From SKW197 sp049970095 (lineage in GTDB: Archaea; Thermoplasmatota; Thermoplasmata; Lutacidiplasmatales; SKW197), in contig JBMFNP010000005.1 of the NCBI GenBank assembly GCA_049970095.1, forward strand, positions 1 to 58,315: a stretch of DNA of 58,315 nucleotides, given 5' to 3'. This document shows positions 25,634-34,126 of this stretch, one piece after another. Position numbers and translations under genes: made by a program. Numbering within the stretch: the stretch's first letter is position 1; each line of letters opens with the position of its first letter. The notes beneath the pieces are model-generated. The model did no database searches. It was not told where the DNA came from and was given only the letters and a program-made list of their open reading frames with translations.

Positions 25634-26656
25634 ATGAGAATAGGCGTACTTACAGGTGGTGGAGATTGCCCGGGGTTGAACCCGGCAATTAGAGGAGTGG
25701 TATTCAAGGCAGCGGAATATGGAGATGAAGTAATAGGGATAAAGAAGGGCTGGCTCGGACTTGTGGAAGGAATTTCTGTGCCTTTGCGATTAGAGGATGT
25801 GGATGAAATTATGGGCAGGGGGGGAACAATTCTACAGAGCACAAGAACAAACCCATTCAAAAAGGAAGAGGATAAAAAGAAGATGCTGGAAAACATAAAA
25901 AAGATGCAACTGGATGCACTTGTGGCAATTGGAGGCGACGATACCCTCACTGCAGCAATGAAATTGACAAAGGAGGGTTTCCCAGTTGTGGGTGTTCCGA
26001 AGACAATGGACAATGACATCTCAGAAACAGATTACACCTTCGGCTTTGATACCTCGGTTTCCATAGCAGTTGAAGCCCTGGAAAATCTGAGAGACACTGC
26101 AAAATCCCATTGCAGAGTAATGGTACTTGAGGTTATGGGAAGACATGCGGGTTGGGTAGCCCTGTTTACAGGACTTGCTGCAGGTGCAGACTACATTCTC
26201 ATTCCTGAAGATGAAGTTAACATTGAGAAGATGTGTGAAACCCTTAAGAACACCTATGCAAGGAAAGGTTATGGACTGGTAGTGGTTTCTGAAGGAATTG
26301 AAATTCCTGGTATGAAGGGTGCAGAAGCAAAGGCAGATGGTTTCGGACATGAACTTCTGAAGGAGAAAGGTGTGGGTGCATATATCGCCTCGCAGATTGA
26401 AAAGCAAACTGGGTTTGAGACCCGCTACGCGGTAATTGGGCATATTCAGAGAGGAGGCCCTCCAACAGTGTTTGACAGATTGCTTGCACTCCGCCTAGGT
26501 GTGAAAGCGGTAGAAATGCTACATGAAGGCAAGCATGGAATGATGGCCTCACTCAAAGGCAATGAGATTGTTGAGGTGAAACTAGAGGATGCAGTGGCAA
26601 AAAACAAGAAAGTAGATAAAAAGTGGATAGATTTCACAAGGGTGTTCTACAGATAG
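25634..26656 (+). CDS. pfkA: 6-phosphofructokinase, residues of the PPi-dependent type
   Basis: Phosphorylates fructose 6-phosphate. 340 residues, PFK-A family, with LTGGGDCPGLNPAIRG at the start, GGDDT at 100-104, catalytic PKTMDND at 122-128, and VMGRHAGW. Two positions separate donor types in this family: ATP enzymes have Gly in GGDG and PGTIDND, PPi enzymes have Asp (GGDD) and Lys (PKT). Here they are D103 and K123, so pyrophosphate is the predicted phosphate donor and the reaction would be reversible. First gene of a four-gene cluster; mtnA starts 6 bases after the stop. Confidence 0.93.
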   Translation: MRIGVLTGGGDCPGLNPAIRGVVFKAAEYGDEVIGIKKGWLGLVEGISVPLRLEDVDEIMGRGGTILQSTRTNPFKKEEDKKKMLENIKKMQLDALVAIGGDDTLTAAMKLTKEGFPVVGVPKTMDNDISETDYTFGFDTSVSIAVEALENLRDTAKSHCRVMVLEVMGRHAGWVALFTGLAAGADYILIPEDEVNIEKMCETLKNTYARKGYGLVVVSEGIEIPGMKGAEAKADGFGHELLKEKGVGAYIASQIEKQTGFETRYAVIGHIQRGGPPTVFDRLLALRLGVKAVEMLHEGKHGMMASLKGNEIVEVKLEDAVAKNKKVDKKWIDFTRVFYR

Positions 26657-26662
26657 ATTGCT

Positions 26663-27697
26663 ATGCTTGTAAAGTTCGGTGATCAGGCAAGGGAGATACA
26701 GTCAATCTGGATGGAAAATTCCAATATTGTGATGATTGACCAGAGGGCTCTGCCTGAAAAAATTGAATTTTTCACTGCTAAGAACACTGACGAACTCTGT
26801 TATGCAATCAAAGAGATGGTTGTGAGGGGTGCACCCGCAATTGGGGTTGCTGCGGCATTTGGAATTGCCCAGGCAAAAATGAAAGGGGAAGATATAAGGG
26901 AAGCAGGTGAAAAACTCAAATCCCAGCGTCCAACCGCACATGACCTCTTTTATGCGGTAGAAATGTGTATTGAAAAACTGGAAAATGGTGTGAAGCCAGA
27001 GGATATGGCTAAATGGTACTCTGATTTAATCGTGGAGGAGTGTAGAAAAATAGGGGAAGTTGGCGAGCCACTGATTTCCGAAGGTGCGAAAATCCTTACA
27101 CACTGTAATGCGGGTGCACTTGCAACTGTTGATTGGGGCACAGCACTTGCACCCCTGAGAATGGCAAAAAGGAATGGAAAGAAGTTTTTTGTATATGTGG
27201 ATGAAACAAGGCCAAGATTACAGGGTGCAAAACTCACTGCCTGGGAACTTGCGAATGAAGGGATAGAGCATGCAGTGATCCCAGATAGTGCAGCTGGCTA
27301 TTATATGGCAAATGGAGAGATAGATCTAGTAATTACGGGTGCTGATAGAATTACCGCAAATGGGGATTTTGCGAACAAGGTGGGTACATATGAAAAGGCG
27401 GTGGTTGCGAAAGAAAACGGAATTCCATTCTATGTGGCTGCACCCCTGACTACCTTTGATTTTTCTCTGAGTTCTGGCAGAGAAATTGTTGTGGAAATGC
27501 GAAGCGAAGATGAGGTGCATTATGTTGGAAATTGCAGGATTACACCGCAAGGTTCACGGGCACTTAATCCAGCGTTTGATATCACCCCCTCTAGATATGT
27601 TTCAAAGTTCATCACCGCATACGGAATTTTCAAGCCCACACAGATTTTTGTATTAAAAGAGAAATGGAAGGCGAGAAAATGTTTATGGAAAAGTTAG
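26663..27697 (+). CDS. mtnA: S-methyl-5-thioribose-1-phosphate isomerase
   Basis: Methionine salvage: converts methylthioribose-1-phosphate to the ribulose form. 344 residues, eIF2B-like family. Signatures: VVRGAPAIGVAAAFG, THCNAGALATVDWGTAL (with the catalytic Cys), ETRPRLQGAKLTAWEL, ITGADRITANGDFANKVGTY (with the catalytic Asp) and NPAFDITPSRY. Archaeal ribose-1,5-bisphosphate isomerase is the main alternative in this fold, but the NPAFDITP ending and length favour MtnA. The 3' end overlaps the next gene. Confidence 0.9.
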   Translation: MLVKFGDQAREIQSIWMENSNIVMIDQRALPEKIEFFTAKNTDELCYAIKEMVVRGAPAIGVAAAFGIAQAKMKGEDIREAGEKLKSQRPTAHDLFYAVEMCIEKLENGVKPEDMAKWYSDLIVEECRKIGEVGEPLISEGAKILTHCNAGALATVDWGTALAPLRMAKRNGKKFFVYVDETRPRLQGAKLTAWELANEGIEHAVIPDSAAGYYMANGEIDLVITGADRITANGDFANKVGTYEKAVVAKENGIPFYVAAPLTTFDFSLSSGREIVVEMRSEDEVHYVGNCRITPQGSRALNPAFDITPSRYVSKFITAYGIFKPTQIFVLKEKWKARKCLWKS

Positions 27698-28800
27698 AAG
27701 CATTCACTAAGCTTGCAAAAACTGCAACGGAACTGGAAAAACTCTGGGATGAGGAAAAGGAAGAGGAAGCGAAAAAGAAAGAATTAGAATTAAAGAAATT
27801 GAGAAGTGCTCTCGTAGAGAAAGGATTTTTGGACCCTATTCGATCTCTGGACAAAGAAATGTTAGAAGAATTAAACTCAATTCCAATGGAGATTTTAGAA
27901 GGGTGCACAGAGAATTTGAATTTCTTTCTTGATCTGGAGGCTTTTGCATTCTCAATTGCGGATGAGATTGATACGGAAAGTTTCTCTAAATTCCTCAATT
28001 TTAACAGGGAAATAATTAAAGTTGGGATTAAACGGAAGTGCTGGAGCTTGGTGAAAAGGGGTTATATTGCCAGCATAGAAATTTCCATGTTGGCGAAGAA
28101 TTTTGAGAGTGCATATAAATTTGGCGAAGAGCTTCTAACATTATATGAGAAAATGGGTGATCTGGAAATTGTTAGTTCAGCTCTGAAATACATGGTTAGT
28201 GCTGCAATCAATATGGGACGCCATGGGAAAGCAATTGAACTTCTTCACAGGAAAATAGAAATTGATAAAACGGTAAGGCTGGAAGAAGAATTGAGTGAAG
28301 ATTATGTAATGCTTGGAGATTTATATTTGGAGAGCGGTAACATAGTGAAGGCTGAGAAAGCATTGATGGCTGGTGCACAATACTGTCAATCTACATCTCA
28401 GATTTCCGACCTCCTTCATATTTCCATAATAGATACAAAAATTGCTGCAAAGAAGGGAAATCTGGAGGAGAGTATTAGGAAAGCAAGGAGGCTTGCTGAG
28501 ATTTGGGAAGAACATAAAAGGATGGAGTTGAAACCAGATCCCTTTCTTCTTTCTGAAATCTATATCCATATTGCTGATGTTCACCTCAAAATGGGTGAGC
28601 AGGAAAAGGCGATTGAAGTACTGAAAGAAGGGTATGAAAAGCTGAATAAGGAGGACACTGGGGAAGCTGCAGATATTTGCAGAAAGATTGCATCCATCTA
28701 CAACAAAAGAAATGAAATTGCCAAGATGGAAGAGTGGATTAAACGGGCTGAGGAATTGGAAAGTGCAGATAATAGGGAGGAAGAATTTGCGGAAGAATAA
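27664..28800 (+). CDS. TPR-repeat protein of unknown function
   Basis: 378 residues, almost all helical. An acidic/lysine-rich coiled coil at about 15-50 (LEKLWDEEKEEEAKKKELEL) is followed by TPR-like pairs from about residue 135 (AYKFGEELLTLYEKMGDLE; AIELLHRKIEIDK; AIEVLKEGYEKLNKEDTGE). No signal peptide or membrane segment, so it is a cytoplasmic scaffold. It starts inside mtnA (33-base overlap from ATG 27664; ATG 27679 is an alternative), so translation is coupled to it. The partner protein is not evident. Confidence 0.8.
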   Translation: MEGEKMFMEKLEAFTKLAKTATELEKLWDEEKEEEAKKKELELKKLRSALVEKGFLDPIRSLDKEMLEELNSIPMEILEGCTENLNFFLDLEAFAFSIADEIDTESFSKFLNFNREIIKVGIKRKCWSLVKRGYIASIEISMLAKNFESAYKFGEELLTLYEKMGDLEIVSSALKYMVSAAINMGRHGKAIELLHRKIEIDKTVRLEEELSEDYVMLGDLYLESGNIVKAEKALMAGAQYCQSTSQISDLLHISIIDTKIAAKKGNLEESIRKARRLAEIWEEHKRMELKPDPFLLSEIYIHIADVHLKMGEQEKAIEVLKEGYEKLNKEDTGEAADICRKIASIYNKRNEIAKMEEWIKRAEELESADNREEEFAEE

Positions 28801-28816
28801 AATACTTCTTGGTGAA

Positions 28817-29548
28817 ATGACAAGAAAGGAGGCAGAGACACGCTTCAATTCAAATACGGTTTTTCTTCTACCTGTGGGGAGTATAGAACAGCATGGCCCC
28901 CATCTTCCTTTAGACACTGACGCTTTTGACGCAAATTACCTTTGCATTGAATGTGCAAACAGATGCACTGAGCCAAAACCTGTGGTGCTTCCACCAGTTT
29001 ATTACGGAGTTTCAATGCATCATATGCATTACAAAGGCACAATTACCATAATGCCAGAAACACTTGTTGCTCTTATCACAGATATATGTGAATCCCTTGT
29101 AAGCCATGGCGCTAGAAAAATTATGGTAGTGAATGGACATGGTGGAAACACCCATGCGCTATGCATTGCCCTTCAGAAGTTGAGTTACAGGTATGAGAAT
29201 GTGTTATTTGTTCTGGATAACGGAGCACTTGCAGAGTCCACCAGAAAAAATTTATTTCCAGATAGAAATGATGTGCATGCAGGTGAGTATGAAACCTCCA
29301 CATCCCTTTATAACCGTGAACACCTTGTGCAACTTGAAAATATAAAGTGCGGGAAAATAGCCTTTCCCTCCAGATTTCTTGAATTTGGAGCACCAAACCG
29401 CGCTTACTATTTCCCATTTATGGATGTGGTTTCAACAAATGGGGTACTCGGAAACCCAGAGAAAGCCAGTAAGGAGAAAGGGAGAGAGATGTGGGAAGCG
29501 ATGATTAACGCACTTGTAGAATTTGTTGAAGAGATAAAGAAAATTTAG
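28817..29548 (+). CDS. creatininase-family metal-dependent amidohydrolase
   Basis: About 243 residues. Creatininase-fold metal ligands are visible in GSIEQHGPHLPLDTD, VVNGHGGNTHAL and DVHAGEYETS. In archaea the family includes ArfB (FAPy deformylase of riboflavin/F420 synthesis), and elsewhere MftE-like peptidases and creatininase itself; the sequence alone does not decide. ATG 28817 (MTRKEAETRF) is the only good start near the domain, though family members often begin a few residues earlier, and the codon region ATACTTCTTGGTGAA before it reads ILLGE. Last gene of the pfk-mtnA cluster, 16 bases after the TPR gene. Confidence 0.85.
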   Translation: MTRKEAETRFNSNTVFLLPVGSIEQHGPHLPLDTDAFDANYLCIECANRCTEPKPVVLPPVYYGVSMHHMHYKGTITIMPETLVALITDICESLVSHGARKIMVVNGHGGNTHALCIALQKLSYRYENVLFVLDNGALAESTRKNLFPDRNDVHAGEYETSTSLYNREHLVQLENIKCGKIAFPSRFLEFGAPNRAYYFPFMDVVSTNGVLGNPEKASKEKGREMWEAMINALVEFVEEIKKI

Positions 29549-29564
29549 AATTTGTGGGAAGAAA

Positions 29565-31865
29565 TCAGGATCTGGCATGTTTTTTAGGGCACTCTGGGTT
29601 CACACAGTTTTCCCATGCATTTTTATTTACTACCACTTTTACTACAGGTGCACCGCACACCTCGCATTTCTTTCCTGTGTACACAATTTTCCCTTTTTGG
29701 GGCAGGGGGTATGCAGTCTTGCACTTTGGATAATTTGTACACCCGATAAATCGCTTACCGCTGTGACCATGCATTACCTGCATCTCACTCCCGCACTTTG
29801 GACATATGCCAATTTTTCGTTTTTCAGTGTGTGCTTTACAATCAGGGTTAATGCAGATTTTTTCACTTCCTTGCCCTTTATGTGTAATTTTTACAACAGG
29901 CATCCTGCAAGAACTGCAGATTTCGTCTGTTTTCTCAATATGCCCTCTCTGTGGAACTGTGAAACTCACATCACAGGAGGGAAAATTTGAACATCCCACA
30001 AACCTTCTGTGCGTGTTTGTATGAATTATAGAGAGATCTCCTCCACACTTTCCACATTTCCCAATATAGTGCTGTTCCTTTATCGCTGTTCTTATTTTAT
30101 CCCCTATACATTTGCGGTTTTTCTCTAGAATTTCCACAATTTTCAGGAGAATCTGCTCAGAATCTTTGATTACATTTTCCATTTTTGTTTTTCTGTTTGC
30201 AATATCAGACATCTCATCTTCCAGTTTGCTTGTCATCTCCGGCTTTGTGACAATTTCTGCATATGCCTTAAGAGCATTTATTACTGCCTTTCCAGATGCT
30301 GTGGGGATAATTGGATTACCTGTGATATACTTTCTTTCATAAAGTTTCTGGATAATTTCGTGTCTTGTGGATTTTGTTCCCAGCCCGAGTTTTTCCATTG
30401 CCTGGAGCAATGCACTCTGGGAGTATCTTCCAGGTGGTTTCGTTTTATCTTCTTTGGCATTTATGGAAATCACAGAAACTACTTCTCCATTCTGGAATAG
30501 TGGGAGTGGGCTCTCTGTTCTTTTTGAGTAGATGTAATATTTTCGCCACCCCGGATCCAGAACAATGGAACCCTCCGCAATGAACTCCTCCCCATTTATA
30601 TCAAAAACAACCTTTTTTGTTTCCACAATGGAAGGAGGGGCTAGCGTGGCAAGAAACCTTCTCACAATCAACTCGTAGATTTCCCACTCATCTTTTGAAA
30701 GTTTTTCACGCTCTGCGGCACCTGCGGGATATATCGGTGGATGGTCTGTGGTTTCTACTTTGCCCCTGCTCGGGGTTATTTTTTCCTGGGAAAGGATTTC
30801 CTCTGCCATTTCTCTGAAAGCAGTGTTTCTGAGTTCCTGGAGCACATTGCGGAGATTGATTGATGGTGGATATACCGTGTTGTCTGTTCTCGGATAGCTT
30901 ATGAACCCACGCATGTACAGATTTTCTGCAATTTGCATGCTTTTTGCAGGTGAGTACCCAAGTTTGGATGCCTCCGCGAGAAATGCAGTGGTGTTAAATG
31001 GTGGTGGGGGGAACTCTCTGTGTTCCGAAACATTGTAGTTTTTCACAAACCCTTTATCCACATCCTTCAGTTTTTCAAGGATTTCCTTCACCTTTGTTTC
31101 TTCAAAAATTCTTCCAGAGCAATGTCTTGCTAAAACTACCTGTTTCTTTTCACTTTTTTTTGTATGCTTCGTACTCTTTTCAAGTTCTGCAAGGATTTCC
31201 CAGAATTTCTGCGGAACAAAGTTCTTTATTAATTCATCATTTTCAACTACAAGGGCAAGTGTGGGGCTCTGCACCCTTCCTACAGAAAGAAAATCTTTTC
31301 CAGTTCTGCCAGAAGAAGTTGAAATAAATCTCGTCAGCACTGCACCCCATTTCAGGTCAATTTCCTGTCTTGCTGCTGCAGAATCAGCGAGTGCCTCATC
31401 AAATTTTTGAAGTTCATTGAAAGCTTGGGTGATTTCATGTTTTGTGAGTGCGCTGAATTTTGCTCTCTTCACCTTTTCACTGTTGGGAGAAATTCCAAGA
31501 ATTTCCAGAACTTCCTTTCCAATCAATTCCCCTTCTCTGTCGTAATCTGTGGCAATAATTATCTGCTTACATTTTGCGGCAATCTTTTTGAGCACACTTG
31601 CAATGCCTTTTATTTTTACTTCTTTGACTGGTTTTTCTACCACAAGTTTTTTCAGTTCTGTTTTCTCCCAGCTGTTCATCTTCTCGGGGAAATCAAGTTC
31701 TATTATGTGTCCTCTCAATCCCAGTACATACCATTCCTCACCGTCCTTTGTAAAATTGAAGACTGGTAAGCTTCCATACATTTTTCTTTTGTTTTTACCG
31801 CCAGAGAGTATGGAGGCAATCCTCATCGCTGCATTGTATTTTTCTGCAATCACAAGAATTGACAT
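29565..31865 (-). CDS. topA: DNA topoisomerase I (type IA) with four zinc-binding segments
   Basis: Relaxes negative supercoils. About 766 residues from MSILVIAEK: a TOPRIM domain (ATDYDREGELIG), then the catalytic region with FISYPRTDN containing the active-site Tyr. The C terminus has four cysteine clusters: CGKCGG...CSNFPSC, CSSCRMP...CINPDC, CPKCGS...CTNYPKC, and CEVCGAP...CVNPEC. This is the normal archaeal layout. A TTG at 31886 is in frame, but ATG 31865, with GATAAAATAATGG about 30 bases upstream, is preferred. The 3' end converges with the creatininase gene. Confidence 0.96.
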   Translation of the reverse strand: MSILVIAEKYNAAMRIASILSGGKNKRKMYGSLPVFNFTKDGEEWYVLGLRGHIIELDFPEKMNSWEKTELKKLVVEKPVKEVKIKGIASVLKKIAAKCKQIIIATDYDREGELIGKEVLEILGISPNSEKVKRAKFSALTKHEITQAFNELQKFDEALADSAAARQEIDLKWGAVLTRFISTSSGRTGKDFLSVGRVQSPTLALVVENDELIKNFVPQKFWEILAELEKSTKHTKKSEKKQVVLARHCSGRIFEETKVKEILEKLKDVDKGFVKNYNVSEHREFPPPPFNTTAFLAEASKLGYSPAKSMQIAENLYMRGFISYPRTDNTVYPPSINLRNVLQELRNTAFREMAEEILSQEKITPSRGKVETTDHPPIYPAGAAEREKLSKDEWEIYELIVRRFLATLAPPSIVETKKVVFDINGEEFIAEGSIVLDPGWRKYYIYSKRTESPLPLFQNGEVVSVISINAKEDKTKPPGRYSQSALLQAMEKLGLGTKSTRHEIIQKLYERKYITGNPIIPTASGKAVINALKAYAEIVTKPEMTSKLEDEMSDIANRKTKMENVIKDSEQILLKIVEILEKNRKCIGDKIRTAIKEQHYIGKCGKCGGDLSIIHTNTHRRFVGCSNFPSCDVSFTVPQRGHIEKTDEICSSCRMPVVKITHKGQGSEKICINPDCKAHTEKRKIGICPKCGSEMQVMHGHSGKRFIGCTNYPKCKTAYPLPQKGKIVYTGKKCEVCGAPVVKVVVNKNAWENCVNPECPKKHARS

Positions 31866-31915
31866 TTTTATCTTGTCATCCCCCAATTATTCCATTATTT
31901 TATCCTTTTCTACGA

Positions 31916-31940
31916 GGGGAGGGGGCAGAGCCCCCTCCCC
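31916..31940. repeat. perfect 11-bp hairpin with AGA triloop
   Basis: GGGGAGGGGGC (31916-31926), AGA, GCCCCCTCCCC (31930-31940); one more A-T pair can be added. First member of the hairpin island in the topA/archease divergent spacer. Confidence 0.8.
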
Positions 31941-32022
31941 TTACGGTAACCTCTCCCCCTTTTGGGATATGGGAAGGGCGTTCTGCAGACGGCGAGGCTA
32001 GCGCCCTCCCCTTACGATAACC
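31933..32022 (+). repeat. 19-base direct repeat pair CCCTCCCCTTACGrTAACC
   Basis: Copies at 31933-31951 and 32004-32022 differ at one base (G or A). Each follows a GC-rich stem arm, suggesting a duplicated unit. Confidence 0.75.
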
Positions 32023-32026
32023 CCAC

Positions 32027-32047
32027 GGGAGTGCCTCTGGCACTCCC
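32027..32047. repeat. perfect 9-bp hairpin with TCT triloop
   Basis: GGGAGTGCC (32027-32035), TCT, GGCACTCCC (32039-32047). Second strong hairpin of the island. Confidence 0.8.
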
Positions 32048-32068
32048 AAGTTTTCCATTCTTTTCCGT

Positions 32069-32105
32069 GCACGCTTTTCGGGGACGAAGTCCCTGAAAAG
32101 GGTGC
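32069..32105. repeat. 17-bp hairpin with GAA triloop
   Basis: Arms 32069-32085 and 32089-32105 match at 15 of 17 positions, with 11 Watson-Crick pairs and one G-U next to the loop (CTTTTCGGGGAC, GAA, GTCCCTGAAAAG). It ends about 10 bases before the TATA-like GTTTATCAG of the archease gene. Confidence 0.8.
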
Positions 32106-32145
32106 CTGAAAAAGGTTTATCAGAGTTTTCGTTATTAGGCAGGTT

Positions 32146-32556
32146 ATGAAGTTTGAAATAATTGAGCACACAGCAGATGTGGGAATTTGCGGCTATGGGA
32201 ACACACCCGAAGAGATTTTTGCAGCCATCAGTACGGGTATGTTTTCTCTCATTGTAGATTTGAAAACTGTAAAAGAAGAAATTATTGAGGAATTTGAGGT
32301 AAGGGCTGAGACATTAGAGGACCTTGCTGTTTTGTACCTCTCAGAACTTCTTTTCAGACACGACACCTACAGAATGCTTTTTGCCAGATTTCAACTTGCG
32401 ATTGAAAACAGAAATGGAAGCTGGATCCTAAGGGCAAAAGCATTTGGGGAGAAAATACATGGGCATGAGTTAAATCTGCTGATAAAAGGGGTTACATATC
32501 ATATGTTGGAAATAAATCTTGAAAAAGGATACGGAACCGTAATTTTTGATGTGTAA
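32146..32556 (+). CDS. archease
   Basis: Activates the RNA ligase RtcB in tRNA splicing by promoting its guanylylation. 136 residues, the normal length, with EIIEHTADVGICGYG at the start and the metal-binding residues typical of the family; LYLSELLFRHDT and a C-terminal VTYHMLEINLEKGYG also fit. GTTTATCAG (32115-32123) is about 27 bases before ATG 32146, giving a leaderless start. An intron-containing tRNA in this window (15939-16049) is a substrate of the pathway it serves. Confidence 0.93.
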   Translation: MKFEIIEHTADVGICGYGNTPEEIFAAISTGMFSLIVDLKTVKEEIIEEFEVRAETLEDLAVLYLSELLFRHDTYRMLFARFQLAIENRNGSWILRAKAFGEKIHGHELNLLIKGVTYHMLEINLEKGYGTVIFDV

Positions 32557-32558
32557 TC

Positions 32559-34124
32559 TTATTCTGAGTATCTTATGAGCATTATAAGTCCAAGAATTGC
32601 AATAATGGTGATCCAAACAAGATTAATCCATACCCAGTCATGTGAAGACACAATTGCAGTTGCTGGTAGAACCATCACAAAAGAGAATAAAGGCACAGTT
32701 GCCAGCCCCAGAATCACAAGGAGGAAAAGAAAGAGCAACGGTTCCCTGAAATCCACAACAGGTCCTGGTGTAGGGCGGTGATATGCAAGCACATCCCTTG
32801 TCTCCCTCTGGAAGAAAAGGATACCACTGAAAACAGCCACAAAAATTGCACAGGTTTTATCAAACACCTCAATAGCAACCCTCGCAAGAAAATTTCCCGC
32901 GGCGGTACCTAGATACTTCTGGGTCTCCATCGCAATGTACTCTGCCCCATGTCCTGAAAAACCCCCGAAAAGTGCAGCTGAAGTCACAGTTGCAATTGCA
33001 GCAATTATGATGCCCACAACTACCCCATTGAGGAGAACAAAGATTCCAAATTTTTTCCAGAAAATTTTACCTGGTGTTCCAACAATTTTTGAAAATCCCA
33101 ATTTTGCCAGGAATCCCCAGAGTAAGCCACCGGTAATATTACACACTGCAAATGGGAAATAAAAAACTCCAGCAACAATTGAAAGAAGGAAATTTGTGAT
33201 CAATCCTGCGGTTGCTGCAGTCCATGGCCCAAGGGTAATTGCCACAATTGCAGTTCCAATCATATCCAGATAAAAAGGGAGATTAAAAAATGATGTAATT
33301 TTTCCTCCCAAAACATTCAGGAATATTCCAAGCACGAAAATTCCAAAGTATCTGTAAGTTCTCAAAGGTTGTATATGCTCACCAAAAAATTTTACTTTTC
33401 CTTCCCATAACCGCAGGAATGTTTTCGGAACAAACAGTGAAGCCAGAAAGAGAACTGATGCAAGAATACCGCATACAGATGAATAAAGGCGCGCTGTTGT
33501 CTCCCATAATGAAATCTCCAGGGAGCTCGCAAATGTGATTTCTGTGAGCACAATTCCAAAAAGTGTGAATGCCACGCCCAATACAAAAAAATGCATTTTC
33601 ACCCTTGCACTGAGGATTTCAATTTCCTTAGAACCTTGATATAACCAGAAGAGCAACACTGTTCCCCATACAATCAGAAAGGAGAGAAGGGATATTGCAA
33701 ACCCTGGATGGAGATTGTAAGAATAGTATGATGCACCTGCGGCAAATTGAATTTCCTCACGAGTGGTAAGATTGTTCAGAAAAAGAAAACCAATAAAAGC
33801 TACAAATGTGAAATGCGAAATAATAAAACTTCTATATTTTTTAAATTCTAAAAAATAGGATATTGTAAATATAAAAAGTGAAATGATAACAAATGAGAGA
33901 ACGATTTTCTGTGTCATGACAATAAGATTGAAAGAAGAGATATCAAAATTCCCGAATTTTAAGATGGTAGAAAGTAGTATTGCAAGGTAGAGATTCAGAA
34001 AGAAAATACCTAAAGCAAGATTCTCTTTTTTTCGATTTTTCCACCACCTGGCAAACACAAGAACCGTGAGAATTAGTTGGGGGCTGGCAATATTAAAAAG
34101 CAGTTCATATATTCCAGCATTCAT
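32559..34124 (-). CDS. multi-pass membrane protein: 7TM-like sensor region plus ECF-type S-component-like region
   Basis: 521 residues with about 12 hydrophobic segments. The N-terminal ~230 residues form about seven helices resembling the HisKA_7TM/7TMR sensor modules. Residues about 245-430 (VLGGKITSFFNLPFYLDMIG, ITLGPWTAATAGLITNFLLS, FPFAVCNITGGLLWGFL) resemble the substrate-binding S component of ECF vitamin transporters. No kinase or EcfT/EcfA domain is present. It starts 2 bases after the stop of the double-KaiC gene, so I infer that it is the membrane input of that system. A pure transporter is the alternative. Confidence 0.75.
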   Translation of the reverse strand: MNAGIYELLFNIASPQLILTVLVFARWWKNRKKENLALGIFFLNLYLAILLSTILKFGNFDISSFNLIVMTQKIVLSFVIISLFIFTISYFLEFKKYRSFIISHFTFVAFIGFLFLNNLTTREEIQFAAGASYYSYNLHPGFAISLLSFLIVWGTVLLFWLYQGSKEIEILSARVKMHFFVLGVAFTLFGIVLTEITFASSLEISLWETTARLYSSVCGILASVLFLASLFVPKTFLRLWEGKVKFFGEHIQPLRTYRYFGIFVLGIFLNVLGGKITSFFNLPFYLDMIGTAIVAITLGPWTAATAGLITNFLLSIVAGVFYFPFAVCNITGGLLWGFLAKLGFSKIVGTPGKIFWKKFGIFVLLNGVVVGIIIAAIATVTSAALFGGFSGHGAEYIAMETQKYLGTAAGNFLARVAIEVFDKTCAIFVAVFSGILFFQRETRDVLAYHRPTPGPVVDFREPLLFLFLLVILGLATVPLFSFVMVLPATAIVSSHDWVWINLVWITIIAILGLIMLIRYSE

Positions 34125-34126
34125 AA

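Noticed and set aside
26663..27697. Ribose-1,5-bisphosphate isomerase instead of MtnA
   Set aside because: Same fold, but the NPAFDITP ending, the THCNAGALAT motif and the length fit MtnA better; no RuBisCO or AMP phosphorylase is nearby.
31900..32169. 89-codon minus-strand open frame over the hairpin island
   Set aside because: It follows the palindromes, has a Gly/Pro/Arg-rich unlikely composition, and overlaps the archease start; the hairpins explain the sequence better.
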